Shown here: in pieces, positions 19,001-28,134 of the stretch
Layout: each line of letters begins with the position of its first letter
Position numbering within the stretch: the first letter of the stretch is position 1
Assembly (NCBI RefSeq): GCF_000333035.1
Contig: NZ_BANU01000010.1
Coordinates: forward strand, 181,236-245,235
Direction: 5' to 3'
DNA: 64,000 nucleotides
DNA from: Gordonia sihwensis NBRC 108236
Lineage (GTDB): Bacteria > Actinomycetota > Actinomycetes > Mycobacteriales > Mycobacteriaceae
Position numbers and translations under genes: made by a program
The notes under the pieces: generated by a model
Seen by the model: the letters and a program-made list of their open reading frames with translations, nothing else
What the model was told of the DNA's origin: nothing
Databases searched by the model: none

Positions 19001-20438
19001 GCGGTGGGATGTCACTGATGGGATCACGCAGTCGATGACGGAGCCGCTCGTCGACACCCTGACCGGTTTCGTGGACGACCTGCGCAGCCGCGGCATCACG
19101 GTGGGGCCGTCGAGTCTGATCGACGCGGGGCAGGCGATGAGCGTGCTCGATCTGCTCGACCGCGACTCGCTGCGGGAAGGGCTCGCTGCGACGCTGCTGG
19201 GCGACCACACTCACCGCGACACCTTCGATCTGTGTTTCGAGCTGTGGTTCCCGCTCGGCTCGGCGGCGCGGCGGTCGGCCATGGAGGTTCCGCGCGACGC
19301 GGACGGCAACGTCGACGTGCAGGCCCTGCGGGAGCTGACCGCGGATGTGCTCGCCGATGCTGAGGCGATGAGCGACGGCCGGTTCGACCAGCTGGTCGCG
19401 ATGATCGTCGGCGAGGTGGGACAGTACGAGTCCGCGCGCGGTGAGGCGTACTCGACCTATCAGGCGATGACGGCGATCTCGCCGCAGACGTTGATCGCCC
19501 GTATCGCGGCGGCGATGGCCGGCGGGGAGCCGACGGAGTCGGGCGGGCGGCCTGGCACGGATCCGATGAGCCGTCGCGCGGCTCGGGACGCGACCGAACG
19601 GCTGCGGGACGCGGTGACGACCGAGACGCAGCGCCGCATGGCCGAGGTGCGCGGGCGCGACGCCGTCGGCCAGTACGCGGTGCCGAAGCTGCCGGAGATG
19701 ATCGACTTCTTCTCGGCCAATCCGCAGGATCTGGCCAAGATGCGGCGCACGATCGCACCGATCGCGCGCTTGCTGGCCGCGAAGCTCGAGTTCCGGCGCA
19801 GGCGCAACCATCACGGCCAGGTGGACGTGCGGGCCACGCTGCGAGCCTCGATGTCGACCGGCGGCGTGCCGATCGAGCTGCGCCGCCGCAAGCCGCGGCC
19901 CGGCAAACCCGAACTGGTCGTGATCTGCGACGTCTCCGGTTCGGTCGCGGGGTTCAGTCAGTTCACGCTGCAACTGGTGTACGCCCTTCGCCAGCAGTTC
20001 TCCCATGTGCGGGTGTTCGCCTTCGTCGACACGGTCGACGAGGTCACCGAGTTCTTCGACCGCGGCAGCGGTGACGAGCAGTTCGGCGAGCGGATGCACC
20101 GCATGCTGACCGAGGCCTCGATCAGCACGCGCGACGGCCACTCCGACTACGGTCACATGCTCAAGGGGTTCAACGCCCGCTACGGTGATTCGCTCACGCA
20201 CAAGAGCGCGCTGCTGATTCTGGGCGATGCGCGCAACAACTTCCGCCCGACGCACGCCGACGCCCTCGCCGCGATGCGCGACCGTGTCCGCAACGCCTAC
20301 TGGCTCAACCCGGAACGCCGGTCGTCGTGGGACTCCGGCGACTCGGACGCCGGCAAGTATGCAGAGGTGATCGAGATGTTCGAGTGCCGCAACGCCGACC
20401 AACTGTCGAGAGTGATCGCCGACCTGCTCCCGGTCTGA
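18990..20438 (+). CDS. VWA domain protein, CoxE-like
   Basis: A 482-residue protein with a helical N-terminal half and a C-terminal von Willebrand A domain whose MIDAS begins with the DVSGS motif near residue 314 (VVICDVSGSV). A later DxGHSDYGHML segment supplies the distal metal-binding residues. It overlaps the MoxR ATPase gene by 11 bases if GTG 18990 is used; ATG 19035 is the alternative. It is predicted to work with the MoxR ATPase in protein or cofactor maturation. Confidence 0.85.
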   Translation: MTDERWDVTDGITQSMTEPLVDTLTGFVDDLRSRGITVGPSSLIDAGQAMSVLDLLDRDSLREGLAATLLGDHTHRDTFDLCFELWFPLGSAARRSAMEVPRDADGNVDVQALRELTADVLADAEAMSDGRFDQLVAMIVGEVGQYESARGEAYSTYQAMTAISPQTLIARIAAAMAGGEPTESGGRPGTDPMSRRAARDATERLRDAVTTETQRRMAEVRGRDAVGQYAVPKLPEMIDFFSANPQDLAKMRRTIAPIARLLAAKLEFRRRRNHHGQVDVRATLRASMSTGGVPIELRRRKPRPGKPELVVICDVSGSVAGFSQFTLQLVYALRQQFSHVRVFAFVDTVDEVTEFFDRGSGDEQFGERMHRMLTEASISTRDGHSDYGHMLKGFNARYGDSLTHKSALLILGDARNNFRPTHADALAAMRDRVRNAYWLNPERRSSWDSGDSDAGKYAEVIEMFECRNADQLSRVIADLLPV

Positions 20439-20454
20439 CACTCCCGCACGTCCT

Positions 20455-20588
20455 TCCCCAGGCCTGCTGAGCGACCCTTCCCAGGCCGGCTGAGCGCCCC
20501 TTCTGCACGCTGGTTGAGCGACCGTTCCCCAGGCTTGTTTGAGCGACTCTTCCCAGGCCTGTTGAGCGAGCGGAGCGAGTCGAAACCC
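20455..20588. repeat. Intergenic repeat field 3 (GAGCG element)
   Basis: Five degenerate units of the form CAGGCCTG(T/C)TGAGCGACCC lead into one full copy of TTGAGCGAGCGGAGCGAGTC (continuing GAAA). This is the same dispersed family as the fields at 11.8 and 14.0 kb. It separates the VWA gene from nadD. Confidence 0.85.
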
Positions 20589-20650
20589 TCCCGACCCCGC
20601 ACCCCGGCCCGCGACCGCCGCCCGAACCGCTCCCGGTAGACTCAACCGGC

Positions 20651-21304
20651 ATGTCACAGGCCGCACGCGCGCCCCGCCGGATCGGCGTGATGGGCGGGAC
20701 GTTCGATCCGATCCACAACGGGCACCTCGTCGCGGGCAGCGAAGTGGCCCACCGCTTCGGACTCGACGAGGTGGTCTTCGTCCCGACGGGCCGACCGTGG
20801 CAGAAGGAGGGCGACCACGCGCCCGACCCGTCGCGGCTGGTCTCGCCCGCCGAGCACCGGTACCTGATGACTGTCATCGCCACCGCCTCCAACCCGCGGT
20901 TCACGGTGAGTCGGGTGGACGTGGATCGCGAAGGCGTGACGTATACCGTCGACACCCTCCGCGACCTCCGGAAGACCTATCCGGACGACGAACTGTACTT
21001 CATCACCGGTGCGGACGCCTTGGAGACGATTCTCTCCTGGCATGATTGGGAAGACCTCTTCGAGCTCGCGAACTTCATCGGAGTCTCGCGACCCGGATAC
21101 GAACTGAATGCCACACATCTGATGGAGCATCTGGCGGCCAAACCGGCCGATGCCCTGCAGATGCTGGAGATCCCCGCGCTGGCGATCTCCTCGACCGATT
21201 GCCGTGCACGCGCCGCCGCGGGACGCCCGGTCTGGTACCTGGTACCGGACGGAGTGGTCCAGTACATCGCCAAGCACGGTTTGTACCGAAAGGACCTCGC
21301 GTGA
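20651..21304 (+). CDS. nadD: Nicotinate-nucleotide adenylyltransferase
   Basis: Adenylates nicotinate mononucleotide in NAD synthesis. The 217-residue product has the nucleotidyltransferase motif [12 protein letters not shown] near residue 15 and the C-terminal [21 protein letters not shown] corresponding to the ISSTxIR motif, here with Asp-Cys replacing the usual residue before Arg. It overlaps the rsfS start by 4 bases. Confidence 0.95.
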   Translation: MSQAARAPRRIGVMGGTFDPIHNGHLVAGSEVAHRFGLDEVVFVPTGRPWQKEGDHAPDPSRLVSPAEHRYLMTVIATASNPRFTVSRVDVDREGVTYTVDTLRDLRKTYPDDELYFITGADALETILSWHDWEDLFELANFIGVSRPGYELNATHLMEHLAAKPADALQMLEIPALAISSTDCRARAAAGRPVWYLVPDGVVQYIAKHGLYRKDLA

Positions 21305-21732
21305 CCGCTTCTCCCGAAGCCCGCCAGATGGTGACGATCGCGGCTCTGGCCGCCGCCGACAAGGTGGCGACCGACATCGTCGCCCTCGACGTCTCCGACA
21401 CGCTCGTCATCACCGACGCCTTCTTCATCGCGTCTGCGGACAACGAACGGCAGGTTAACTCGATCGTCGAAGAGATCGAGGACAAGCTGCGCGAAGCCGG
21501 ATACAAGGCGTTGCGCCGGGAGGGGACGCGTGAGGGCCGTTGGGCGCTGCTCGACTACGGCGATCTCGTCGTGCACGTCCAGCACGACGACGAGCGCGAC
21601 TTCTACGGGCTCGAACGGCTCTGGAAGGACTGCCCGGCGATCGAGATCGACGGCATCGAGCCGCCGTCGCGCGATCGCGCCGCCGAGGACGACGGTGAAC
21701 CCTCCGGCGCAGAATCCGCGACGGGCGAATGA
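21301..21732 (+). CDS. rsfS: Ribosomal silencing factor RsfS
   Basis: Binds uL14 on the large subunit and blocks subunit joining during starvation. The 143-residue product has the RsfS core: [25 protein letters not shown], then [26 protein letters not shown] with the family aromatic/acidic stretch (quoted in two parts; the first begins [10 protein letters not shown]). The acidic C-terminal tail from about residue 118 is variable. GTG 21301 overlaps the nadD stop. Confidence 0.95.
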   Translation: MTASPEARQMVTIAALAAADKVATDIVALDVSDTLVITDAFFIASADNERQVNSIVEEIEDKLREAGYKALRREGTREGRWALLDYGDLVVHVQHDDERDFYGLERLWKDCPAIEIDGIEPPSRDRAAEDDGEPSGAESATGE

Positions 21733-22442
21733 GAAGTGAACCCGACGCCGGCGACACCAGTGTCGAACGGCTGACTCCGATCGTCCGCAGGCTGATCCTG
21801 CTGCGCCACGGACAGACCGAGTACAACGCGGGACGGCGGATGCAGGGTCAACTCGACACCGAGCTGTCGCCGGTCGGGGTGGCGCAGGCGGCCGTCGCCG
21901 GCCGGGCTCTCGCCACTCGTGGACCCCGGTTGATCCGCTCCTCCGACCTGCGCCGCGCCTACGACACGGCGCTCGCGCTGGCCGCGGTGACCGGCCAGGA
22001 GGTGGAGACCGACGTCCGGTTGCGGGAGACGCATCTGGGCGACTGGCAGGGTATGACCCACACCGAGGTGGACACCGTCGCGCCCGGTGCGCGCAGGCAC
22101 TGGCGCGACGACGCCCACTGGGCGCCGCCGAACGGTGAGTCACGCGTCGAGGTGGCGGGCAGGTCGGTCCCGGTGGTCACCGAACTCGTCGACCGTCTCG
22201 ACGACTGGGGGCAGGGCGAGAACGCCGAGGCGCCGGTGGTTCTGGTGGCGCACGGCGGGGTGATCGCCGCGCTGACCGCGGGTCTGCTCGGGCTGCCGGT
22301 GGAGAACTGGCCCATTTTCGGAGGCCTCGCCAACACCAGCTGGGTGCAGTTGTCCGGCCACGCCCTGCCGGGTGAGGAACCGGTGTGGCGTCTGGACGTC
22401 TGGAACGCCTCCGCGGAGTCGGCCGAGAGCACGGTGCAGTAG
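21729..22442 (+). CDS. gpgP: Histidine phosphatase, probable glucosyl-3-phosphoglycerate phosphatase
   Basis: A 237-residue member of the phosphoglycerate-mutase-like superfamily with the catalytic RHGQTEYN motif (His near residue 27), a proton-donor Glu region (LRETHLGDWQG) and the second His in VLVAHGGVIAAL. The ortholog in this position in M. tuberculosis (Rv2419c) is GpgP, which dephosphorylates glucosyl-3-phosphoglycerate in methylglucose lipopolysaccharide synthesis. The next gene belongs to the same pathway, which supports the assignment. Confidence 0.8.
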   Translation: MRSEPDAGDTSVERLTPIVRRLILLRHGQTEYNAGRRMQGQLDTELSPVGVAQAAVAGRALATRGPRLIRSSDLRRAYDTALALAAVTGQEVETDVRLRETHLGDWQGMTHTEVDTVAPGARRHWRDDAHWAPPNGESRVEVAGRSVPVVTELVDRLDDWGQGENAEAPVVLVAHGGVIAALTAGLLGLPVENWPIFGGLANTSWVQLSGHALPGEEPVWRLDVWNASAESAESTVQ

Positions 22443-22448
22443 ACCGCT

Positions 22449-23159
22449 ATGGGTTCGATCATGGTGCTGGGCGACTCCCTGTCCTTCTACGGAGCCACTG
22501 GAGGGCTCGCCGCCGACGATCCGCGGATCTGGCCCAACCTGGTGGGTGCGGACACCGGCCGCGACGTCGAACTCTTCGCGCGTATCGGCTGGACCAGCCG
22601 CGACATCTGGTGGGCGATCACGCAGGACCCGCGGGTGTGGGCCGCAGTGCCGGAAGCTGAGGTCCTCGTGCTGGCGTTCGGCGGGATGGACTCGCTGCCG
22701 TCGCCGCTGCCGACCGCGCTGCGCGAGCAGATCCGATACGTGCGGCCGGCGAAGCTGCGCCAGGCGGTGCGCGGCGCCTACGGCTGGCTGCAGCCCCGGT
22801 TGTCGCCGATCGGCTGGCCCATGGCCATTCCGCCGGCGGAGACCGCACGCTACTTCGAGAAGATCCGGGGTGCGCTCGCGCACCTGCGTCCGGATCTGCC
22901 GGTCGTCGTCGCGCTGCCTCCGACCCACGACAGCCCGTACTACGGAAACGTCCACCCGGGCCGGATCCCGACCACGGCCGCGATCAGCGAGTGGGCGCGA
23001 CGCCACCGACTGCCGACCGTGGACTTCTATCCGGTGACGGCGGAGGCGTTCGCCGACCCGGCGGTCGAGATGAACCCGGACGGCATCCACTGGGGATTCG
23101 AGGCCCACCGACGGATCGCCGCGCTCATGACGCCCGCGGTCCGCGCCGTTCTCGGCTGA
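22449..23159 (+). CDS. octT: SGNH-hydrolase-fold acyltransferase, OctT-like
   Basis: A 236-residue SGNH-fold protein with the nucleophile motif [10 protein letters not shown] near residue 7 and a C-terminal [10 protein letters not shown] holding the catalytic Asp and His. Position between gpgP and degV matches Rv2418c, described as the octanoyltransferase acylating diglucosylglycerate for methylglucose lipopolysaccharides. The role is therefore inferred from synteny and fold. It begins 6 bp after gpgP. Confidence 0.75.
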   Translation: MGSIMVLGDSLSFYGATGGLAADDPRIWPNLVGADTGRDVELFARIGWTSRDIWWAITQDPRVWAAVPEAEVLVLAFGGMDSLPSPLPTALREQIRYVRPAKLRQAVRGAYGWLQPRLSPIGWPMAIPPAETARYFEKIRGALAHLRPDLPVVVALPPTHDSPYYGNVHPGRIPTTAAISEWARRHRLPTVDFYPVTAEAFADPAVEMNPDGIHWGFEAHRRIAALMTPAVRAVLG

Positions 23160-23201
23160 CTCACCGTCGAATCACCCAAACCGACCGGCTACCGTGTAGG
23201 G

Positions 23202-24050
23202 GTGCCAGTCGTCGTCGTCACCGATTCGTCCTCGCGGTTGCCCGCGACACTCCTCGACGAGCACGGGATCGGCCAGGTGCCGCTGTACTTGCACACCGAG
23301 GACGGTGCCCAGTACGCCGAAGGCGTCGACGAGATCCCGCCCGACGTCATCGGCTCCCAGAAGGTCACCACGTCCGGTGCCAACCTCGGCGATCTCAAGC
23401 GCGCGTACGCGCAGGCGTGGGAGGCCAGCCAGGGCGACGGGGTGGTGGCCGTGCACATCTCGCGCAGGCTGTCGGGCACGTGGGGCGCCGCGCGTCTGGC
23501 GGCGGACCAGACCGACGGTGAGGTCCGCGTCGTCGACTCGCGCTCGGTCGGGATCTCGCTCGGCCTGACGACGATGGCCGCGGTTCAGGCGGCCGAGAAC
23601 GGCGCGTCTCGGGACGAGGTGTACGAGGCCGCGGTCCGGGCGGCCGCGACGGCCGAATCACTGCTCTGCGTGCAGGGGCTGGACAATCTGCGGCGCAGCG
23701 GCCGGATCAGCGCCGCCGGACACCTGCTCGGTTCGGCGTTGGCGATCAAGCCGATCCTGCACATGTCCGACGGACTCCTGACGCTGCGCGAACGGCATCG
23801 CACGTCCACCAAGGCGGTCGCGAAGATGCTCGACGCCGCCGTGGAACTCGCGGGCGACGACGCCGTGACAGTCGGGATCCAGCATTGTCAGAACCCCGAC
23901 CTGGCGACCGAGGTGCTCGCGCAGATCAGCAGGCGCCTGGAGAACATCACCTCCACCATCGTCGTCGATCTCGGCGCCGTGCTCGGCAGCCACGTGGGGC
24001 CGGGGGCGGTCGGCATCAGCCTCGGACACGGACTCGGACCCCTGCGCTGA
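23202..24050 (+). CDS. DegV family fatty-acid-binding protein
   Basis: A 282-residue DegV fold protein with the N-terminal VVVTDSSSRLP, KVTTSGANLGDLKRAYAQAW and HISRRLSGTWGAARL motifs that line the lipid-binding cleft. In Firmicutes such proteins (FakB) hold the fatty acid for FakA; a FakA-like gene lies at 7841. GTG start at 23202. Confidence 0.9.
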   Translation: MPVVVVTDSSSRLPATLLDEHGIGQVPLYLHTEDGAQYAEGVDEIPPDVIGSQKVTTSGANLGDLKRAYAQAWEASQGDGVVAVHISRRLSGTWGAARLAADQTDGEVRVVDSRSVGISLGLTTMAAVQAAENGASRDEVYEAAVRAAATAESLLCVQGLDNLRRSGRISAAGHLLGSALAIKPILHMSDGLLTLRERHRTSTKAVAKMLDAAVELAGDDAVTVGIQHCQNPDLATEVLAQISRRLENITSTIVVDLGAVLGSHVGPGAVGISLGHGLGPLR

Positions 24051-25244
24051 TCACGCGCCGTAGTCGGGCAGATCGATGCCGTCGGCCTTGGCGAACTGGC
24101 CGGCGAGCAACGACCGCATCGGCCACTTGTCCATCGACCAGTAGGAGAAGCGGCTCAGGGCGACGGCCGCACGGCTCGACGGCGCGTACCCTGATGCGCC
24201 GCCGGGCGGCAGCTGCTGAGTACGCGCGATGAACGGCCGCATCACCGCCTGGTACTCGGTGAGCGCGGGCGCGACCTCGCCGCCGGAACGCCCGAGCTCA
24301 CCGGCCAGGACGTATGCCCCGACCAGAGCCAGGGTGGTGCCCAGACCCGTCAGCGGCGTCGGGCAGTAGCCGGCGTCGCCGACCAGCGCCACCCGCCCGG
24401 AGGCGAAACGCTCCATCCGCACCTGAGCGAGATCGGCGTAGGCCCAGTCGGTCGCCGAGCGCATCTGCTCGAGCAATCGGGGCGCCACCCATCCGACGCC
24501 GTCGAACGCTTCCTCGAGCATGCGCCACTGGCTCTCGCGGTCGTGCAGCGGCTCCGGGTCGCTTCCGCGGACGGCGAGCGAGGCCTTGACCGTCCCGTCG
24601 ACGCGTGACGGGCGGGCCGACACCACTCGGCCGCCGCGGCTGTTGTGCATCAGATACCAGCCGTCGAGCGGCTGATCGATGGTCGCCGTGAACCAGGCGT
24701 ACCGCAGCCCGATCGGCCGCAGATGGCGGTCGTCGGGGCCGAAGGCGGCGCGGCGCACCGCGGACCTCAGCCCGTCGGCACCGACGACCAGGTCGAACGA
24801 GCGGTCTGGGGCGCGCTCGAAGGAGACGGTCACCGAGCCGGTGTGCTGTTCGATGGCGCGTACCGAGTCGTCCCACAGGTACTCGACGGACTCCGGCACG
24901 GCCCCGACGAGCACCTCGGCGAGATCGCCGCGCAGGATCTCGTGAGTCGAGACGATGCCGTTGCCGCCGAAGGCTTCCACGGGCAGTTCGCTGCGTCGTC
25001 GGCCGCGGGCGTCGACCGTCGCGATCCCGCGCTGGTCGAGCAGGCGTGCGTCGGTGGCCGGCGTCAGTCCCATTCGGTCGATCACGGTCCGTCCGGCCCC
25101 GCGCAGATCGACGGTCTGGCCGCCGGGGCGGAGCCGGGGAGCCCGTTCGACCACGGTGACCCGGTGCCCCTGCCGGGCCAGGAGCAGAGCGGATGCGGGG
25201 CCGGCGATCGATGCGCCGCTGATGAGAATCTCCAACTTCTTCAT
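24051..25244 (-). CDS. FAD-dependent monooxygenase
   Basis: A 397-residue class A flavoprotein monooxygenase: FAD-binding ISGASIAGPASALLLARQGH near residue 8, the DG motif LVVGADGLRSAVR, and the second FAD motif RVALVGDAGYCPTPLTGLGT near residue 285. The substrate is unknown; the closest recognisable type includes antibiotic- and phenol-hydroxylating enzymes. It converges with degV (adjacent stops) and is divergent from a GntR/TetR-type regulator over 94 bp, suggesting local control by that regulator. In mycobacteria the eis gene lies at this position instead. Confidence 0.88.
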   Translation of the reverse strand: MKKLEILISGASIAGPASALLLARQGHRVTVVERAPRLRPGGQTVDLRGAGRTVIDRMGLTPATDARLLDQRGIATVDARGRRRSELPVEAFGGNGIVSTHEILRGDLAEVLVGAVPESVEYLWDDSVRAIEQHTGSVTVSFERAPDRSFDLVVGADGLRSAVRRAAFGPDDRHLRPIGLRYAWFTATIDQPLDGWYLMHNSRGGRVVSARPSRVDGTVKASLAVRGSDPEPLHDRESQWRMLEEAFDGVGWVAPRLLEQMRSATDWAYADLAQVRMERFASGRVALVGDAGYCPTPLTGLGTTLALVGAYVLAGELGRSGGEVAPALTEYQAVMRPFIARTQQLPPGGASGYAPSSRAAVALSRFSYWSMDKWPMRSLLAGQFAKADGIDLPDYGA

Positions 25245-25258
25245 GGTGCGACCGTACG

Positions 25259-25322
25259 CCGTATCGAGTGCACTGCGATACGGTGTTCACGTGTACTTTT
25301 CGTAAAAGTGCACTAGAGCACT
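25259..25322. promoter_or_regulatory. Probable operator pair between the monooxygenase and its regulator
   Basis: CCGTATCG (25259-25266) and CGATACGG (25276-25283) form a perfect inverted repeat around the palindrome AGTGCACT (25267-25274). AGTGCACT recurs at 25307-25314, exactly 40 bp from the first, followed by the degenerate half AGAGCACT. Two identical palindromes on the same helix face in a 94-bp divergent promoter region are what a dimeric GntR-type regulator would bind. Confidence 0.65.
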
Positions 25323-25338
25323 GGGGGAGGGCGGTCAG

Positions 25339-26208
25339 ATGAGCCGAGCGGAGCAGATCGCGGACGAGTTGCGAATGCGGATCGTCACCGGGCGATTGCG
25401 CCCGGGCGACGCCGTCCCATCCACCCGGGCGATCATGCGCGACCACAACGTGGCGATGGCGACGGCGAGCCGCGTGCTCTCGCTGCTGCAGGCGGACGGT
25501 CTGATCGAGTCGGTGCCCGGACGGGGCAGCGTGGTGCTCGCACCGGACGGCGGCGACCCCGCCGTGCTGACCGCGGACGGCGTGGTGAGCGCGGCCGTCG
25601 CGATCGCCGACGCCGAGTCGCTCGCCGCGGTGTCGATGCGACGGCTGGCCTCGGCGCTCGAGATTCCGACGATGGCCGTCTACCGGTACGTGCCGAGCCG
25701 GGAACAACTCGAGTTCGCGATGGTGGACCGGGTCCTCGGCGAAGTGCGGGCACCGAACGCGTCGGGACAGTGGCGCGCCGATCTGGAGGCGGCCGCGACG
25801 TCGATGTGGGCGACGATGGTCCGTCACCCGTGGCTGGCGGGCGCGCTCTCGATGACCCGGCCCGCGGCCATGCCCCAGGCGATGCCGCTCGCCGAATCGA
25901 TGCTGTCCGCGCTTCACGCCACCGGACTCGATCCGGTGCAGGCGTTCACCGACTATCTCGGCCTGCTGAATCTGATCCGGGCGGTGGGTCTGACTCTCGA
26001 GCCGGAGCTGGCCGACGCCGCGGAGACGGGGATGAGCAACGACGAGTGGATGGACACCCAGGTGGCGGAGCTGCGCAGACTGACGCCACCGGATCGGTTC
26101 CCGAACATGCGCCGGATCATGGAGGTGGGGTACCCGTACGATCCCGAGGTGCTGTTGACGTCGGCGCTGCGGAGATTCCTCGACGGCATCGAGTCGTCCG
26201 TGAGCTGA
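25339..26208 (+). CDS. GntR-type regulator with TetR-like second half
   Basis: A 289-residue protein. Residues 1-70 are a GntR winged helix (ELRMRIVTGRLRPGDAVPST, then ATASRVLSLLQADGLIESVPGRGS). Residues about 95-125 contain a second helix-turn-helix typical of TetR (RRLASALEIPTMAVYRYVPS), followed by a TetR C-terminal-type helical ligand domain. The protein thus carries two DNA-binding modules in series. It is divergent from the FAD monooxygenase and probably represses it until a substrate binds. Confidence 0.85.
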   Translation: MSRAEQIADELRMRIVTGRLRPGDAVPSTRAIMRDHNVAMATASRVLSLLQADGLIESVPGRGSVVLAPDGGDPAVLTADGVVSAAVAIADAESLAAVSMRRLASALEIPTMAVYRYVPSREQLEFAMVDRVLGEVRAPNASGQWRADLEAAATSMWATMVRHPWLAGALSMTRPAAMPQAMPLAESMLSALHATGLDPVQAFTDYLGLLNLIRAVGLTLEPELADAAETGMSNDEWMDTQVAELRRLTPPDRFPNMRRIMEVGYPYDPEVLLTSALRRFLDGIESSVS

Positions 26209-26321
26209 GCGGGCTCGACGCGTGCGCCGCGTCTGTGGAGTTCGGCGAAGCGGTCCACAGATGACCGGGATCGCCGGATCGGCACCGCCGCGCGGCGGGC
26301 GCGCTGCCTACTCTTCCCGGC

Positions 26322-27362
26322 ATGGGGAGGAACAAGCGGGTGGCCCGCGACCGCGCAACCGGGGCCGATCCACTGGCACGCCTGGCGGGGCCGGCCCCGC
26401 GGGCCGACACGCCGTGGGGTGTCACTGGCATGCCGAACTGGCTCGATACGCCCCAGGGCCGACGGGCGTGGTCGCAGCGGGCTGAATTCGACTGCCTCTC
26501 GGATGAACCGGAGGACGAGGACGGCGCCGACCGCCCCGACGACTACGAGCAGGAAGGCTATGAGCAGGAAGGTTATGAGCCGGAGCGCTACGAGCCGGCG
26601 GGCATCGAGTCGCTCGGTGACGGCGACCGATCCCGGCACGGTGACGATGAGGAGCCGTGGGACGACGAATGGGATGCGCCGCGTCGCCGGTTCACGATGC
26701 TGCCGCCGGCCGCGATCGGCCTGATCGTCGTCGGTCTGGTGGCGTGTGCGATCGCCGGGTACTCACTGCTGAAACAGAACGAGCCGACGGCGCCGCTGGT
26801 GGCCTTCGAGTCGAGCGCCGGCCCGCGCGCGCCGGCGGCCGCATCCGGCGGCGATTCCGCGTCGGTACCGCCGCCGTCGTCTCCGCGGATCGTGGTGAGC
26901 GTCGTGGGTCTGGTCAATCGGCCGGGTCTGGTGGAACTGACCGGTGCGGCGCGAGTGGCGGACGCGCTGAAGCGAGCAGGCGGGGCCCGGCCCGGCGCCG
27001 ATCTGCTGAGCCTGAACATGGCACAGCCGCTGCACGACGGAGACCAGATCCTCATCGGCAGGGGCGGGGAGGAGGCGACGGTCCGCAGCGCGGTGGTGGC
27101 GGCGGGTTCGGCGCCGGCGGGGGAGTCGCCATCGGTTCCCGGCGGCAGTGCGCCGGCGGCGGGCACCGGCCTCGTCGATCTGAATACGGCCACCGCCGAG
27201 CAGTTGGACGCGCTGCCCGGAGTGGGCCCGGTGACGGCAGCCTCGATTCTGGCCTGGCGGCAGGCTCACGGCCGGTTCGACTCGGTTGACCGGCTCGCGG
27301 AGGTGGACGGCATCGGACCGGGCAGGCTGGCCAAGCTCAAGCCGCTGGTGACGGTCGGTTAG
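26322..27362 (+). CDS. comEA: ComEA-like DNA-binding protein
   Basis: Competence DNA receptor. The 346-residue product has an acidic cytoplasmic N-terminus with a YEQEGYEQEGYEPERYEP repeat (about residues 74-92), one transmembrane segment (about residues 130-150), an SLBB domain (VSVVGLVNRPGLVELTG) and a C-terminal helix-hairpin-helix pair (LDALPGVGPVTAASIL and EVDGIGPGRLAKLKPL) that binds double-stranded DNA. It lies directly upstream of comEC, as usual. Confidence 0.9.
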   Translation: MGRNKRVARDRATGADPLARLAGPAPRADTPWGVTGMPNWLDTPQGRRAWSQRAEFDCLSDEPEDEDGADRPDDYEQEGYEQEGYEPERYEPAGIESLGDGDRSRHGDDEEPWDDEWDAPRRRFTMLPPAAIGLIVVGLVACAIAGYSLLKQNEPTAPLVAFESSAGPRAPAAASGGDSASVPPPSSPRIVVSVVGLVNRPGLVELTGAARVADALKRAGGARPGADLLSLNMAQPLHDGDQILIGRGGEEATVRSAVVAAGSAPAGESPSVPGGSAPAAGTGLVDLNTATAEQLDALPGVGPVTAASILAWRQAHGRFDSVDRLAEVDGIGPGRLAKLKPLVTVG

Positions 27363-27366
27363 CGAG

Positions 27367-28116
27367 GTGCGCACGTCCGACCTGCGGCTCGCGGCACCGG
27401 CCGCGGGATGCTGGGCGGCCGCGGCGACGGCGCTCGCGGCGCCGGTCGCGGTGAGCGTGTCGATAAGCGCCGGATTCGGGGCTGCCGGAATCGCCACAGC
27501 GGTGTGGAGCAGGCGGAACGCGGGCCTGCGTCGCGCGATCGGCGTCTCGGCCGCAGCGGCGTGCGGATTGATCGCGGCGTCCGCGCTGGCCGTCGTCCTG
27601 CGAGTGATCGCCGTCGACTCCGCACCGATCCGAACCGCTGAGGGCAAGCCGACCGTCGAGGTGGAGACCACCGGCGACCCGGTGTTCCTCACCGGCGGAC
27701 GCATGCGCGTTCCGGTCACCGTCCGTGCGCTGAGCGGCCTCCGCCAGCGACCGGTCGCGGCACAGCTGACCGCGCCGGTGGACGGCCCGGATGTGCTGCC
27801 CGGCGAGCGGTACCGCGTACGAGTCCGCGTCCGGCCACCGCGTGACCGTGCGGCCGACCGGTTGCAGGCCGCGCAGTTGACCGCGACCGGTCCGATGACC
27901 GGGCTGCGGGGACCGCCGTGGTGGCAGCGCGCTGCCGGTACCGTCCGGGAGCGGTTGCGAGATGTGTCGCTGCGGGCCTTGCCCGAGCGGTCGGCGGGAT
28001 TGCTGCCGGGACTCGTCCTCGGCGATGTGAGCGGACTCGACGAACGCACGGCCGCCGACTTCCGGGCCGCCGGTCTGGCACACCTCATCGCTGTCTCCGG
28101 TCTGATTGTCCGATAG
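27367..28116 (+). pseudogene. comEC: comEC, 5' fragment truncated by prophage insertion
   Basis: ComEC forms the inner-membrane channel for single-stranded DNA uptake. Only about 245 host-encoded residues remain: N-terminal membrane segments, the extracytoplasmic OB-like domain, and the start of the competence domain (AAGLAHLIAVSG, corresponding to the family HLxAVSGxN motif). After VSG the reading frame runs into phage DNA and stops after LIVR. Intact homologues are 700-850 residues. The rest should lie beyond the far end of the prophage. Start GTG 27367, 4 bp after comEA. Confidence 0.9.
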
Positions 28117-28120
28117 GGGT
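28090..28120. other. Left attachment junction (attL) of the prophage within comEC
   Basis: Homology to ComEC ends at the codons for V-S-G (28093-28101), and the phage integrase gene starts within 35 bp. For serine integrases the crossover is 2-3 bp within a short partial palindrome; the exact core cannot be fixed without attR, which is outside the window. Confidence 0.75.
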
Positions 28121-28134
28121 TGTATACCGTGAGC

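Noticed and set aside
18981..20666. Reverse frame of 561 codons over the VWA gene
   Set aside because: Antisense shadow; no start signal or recognisable motif.
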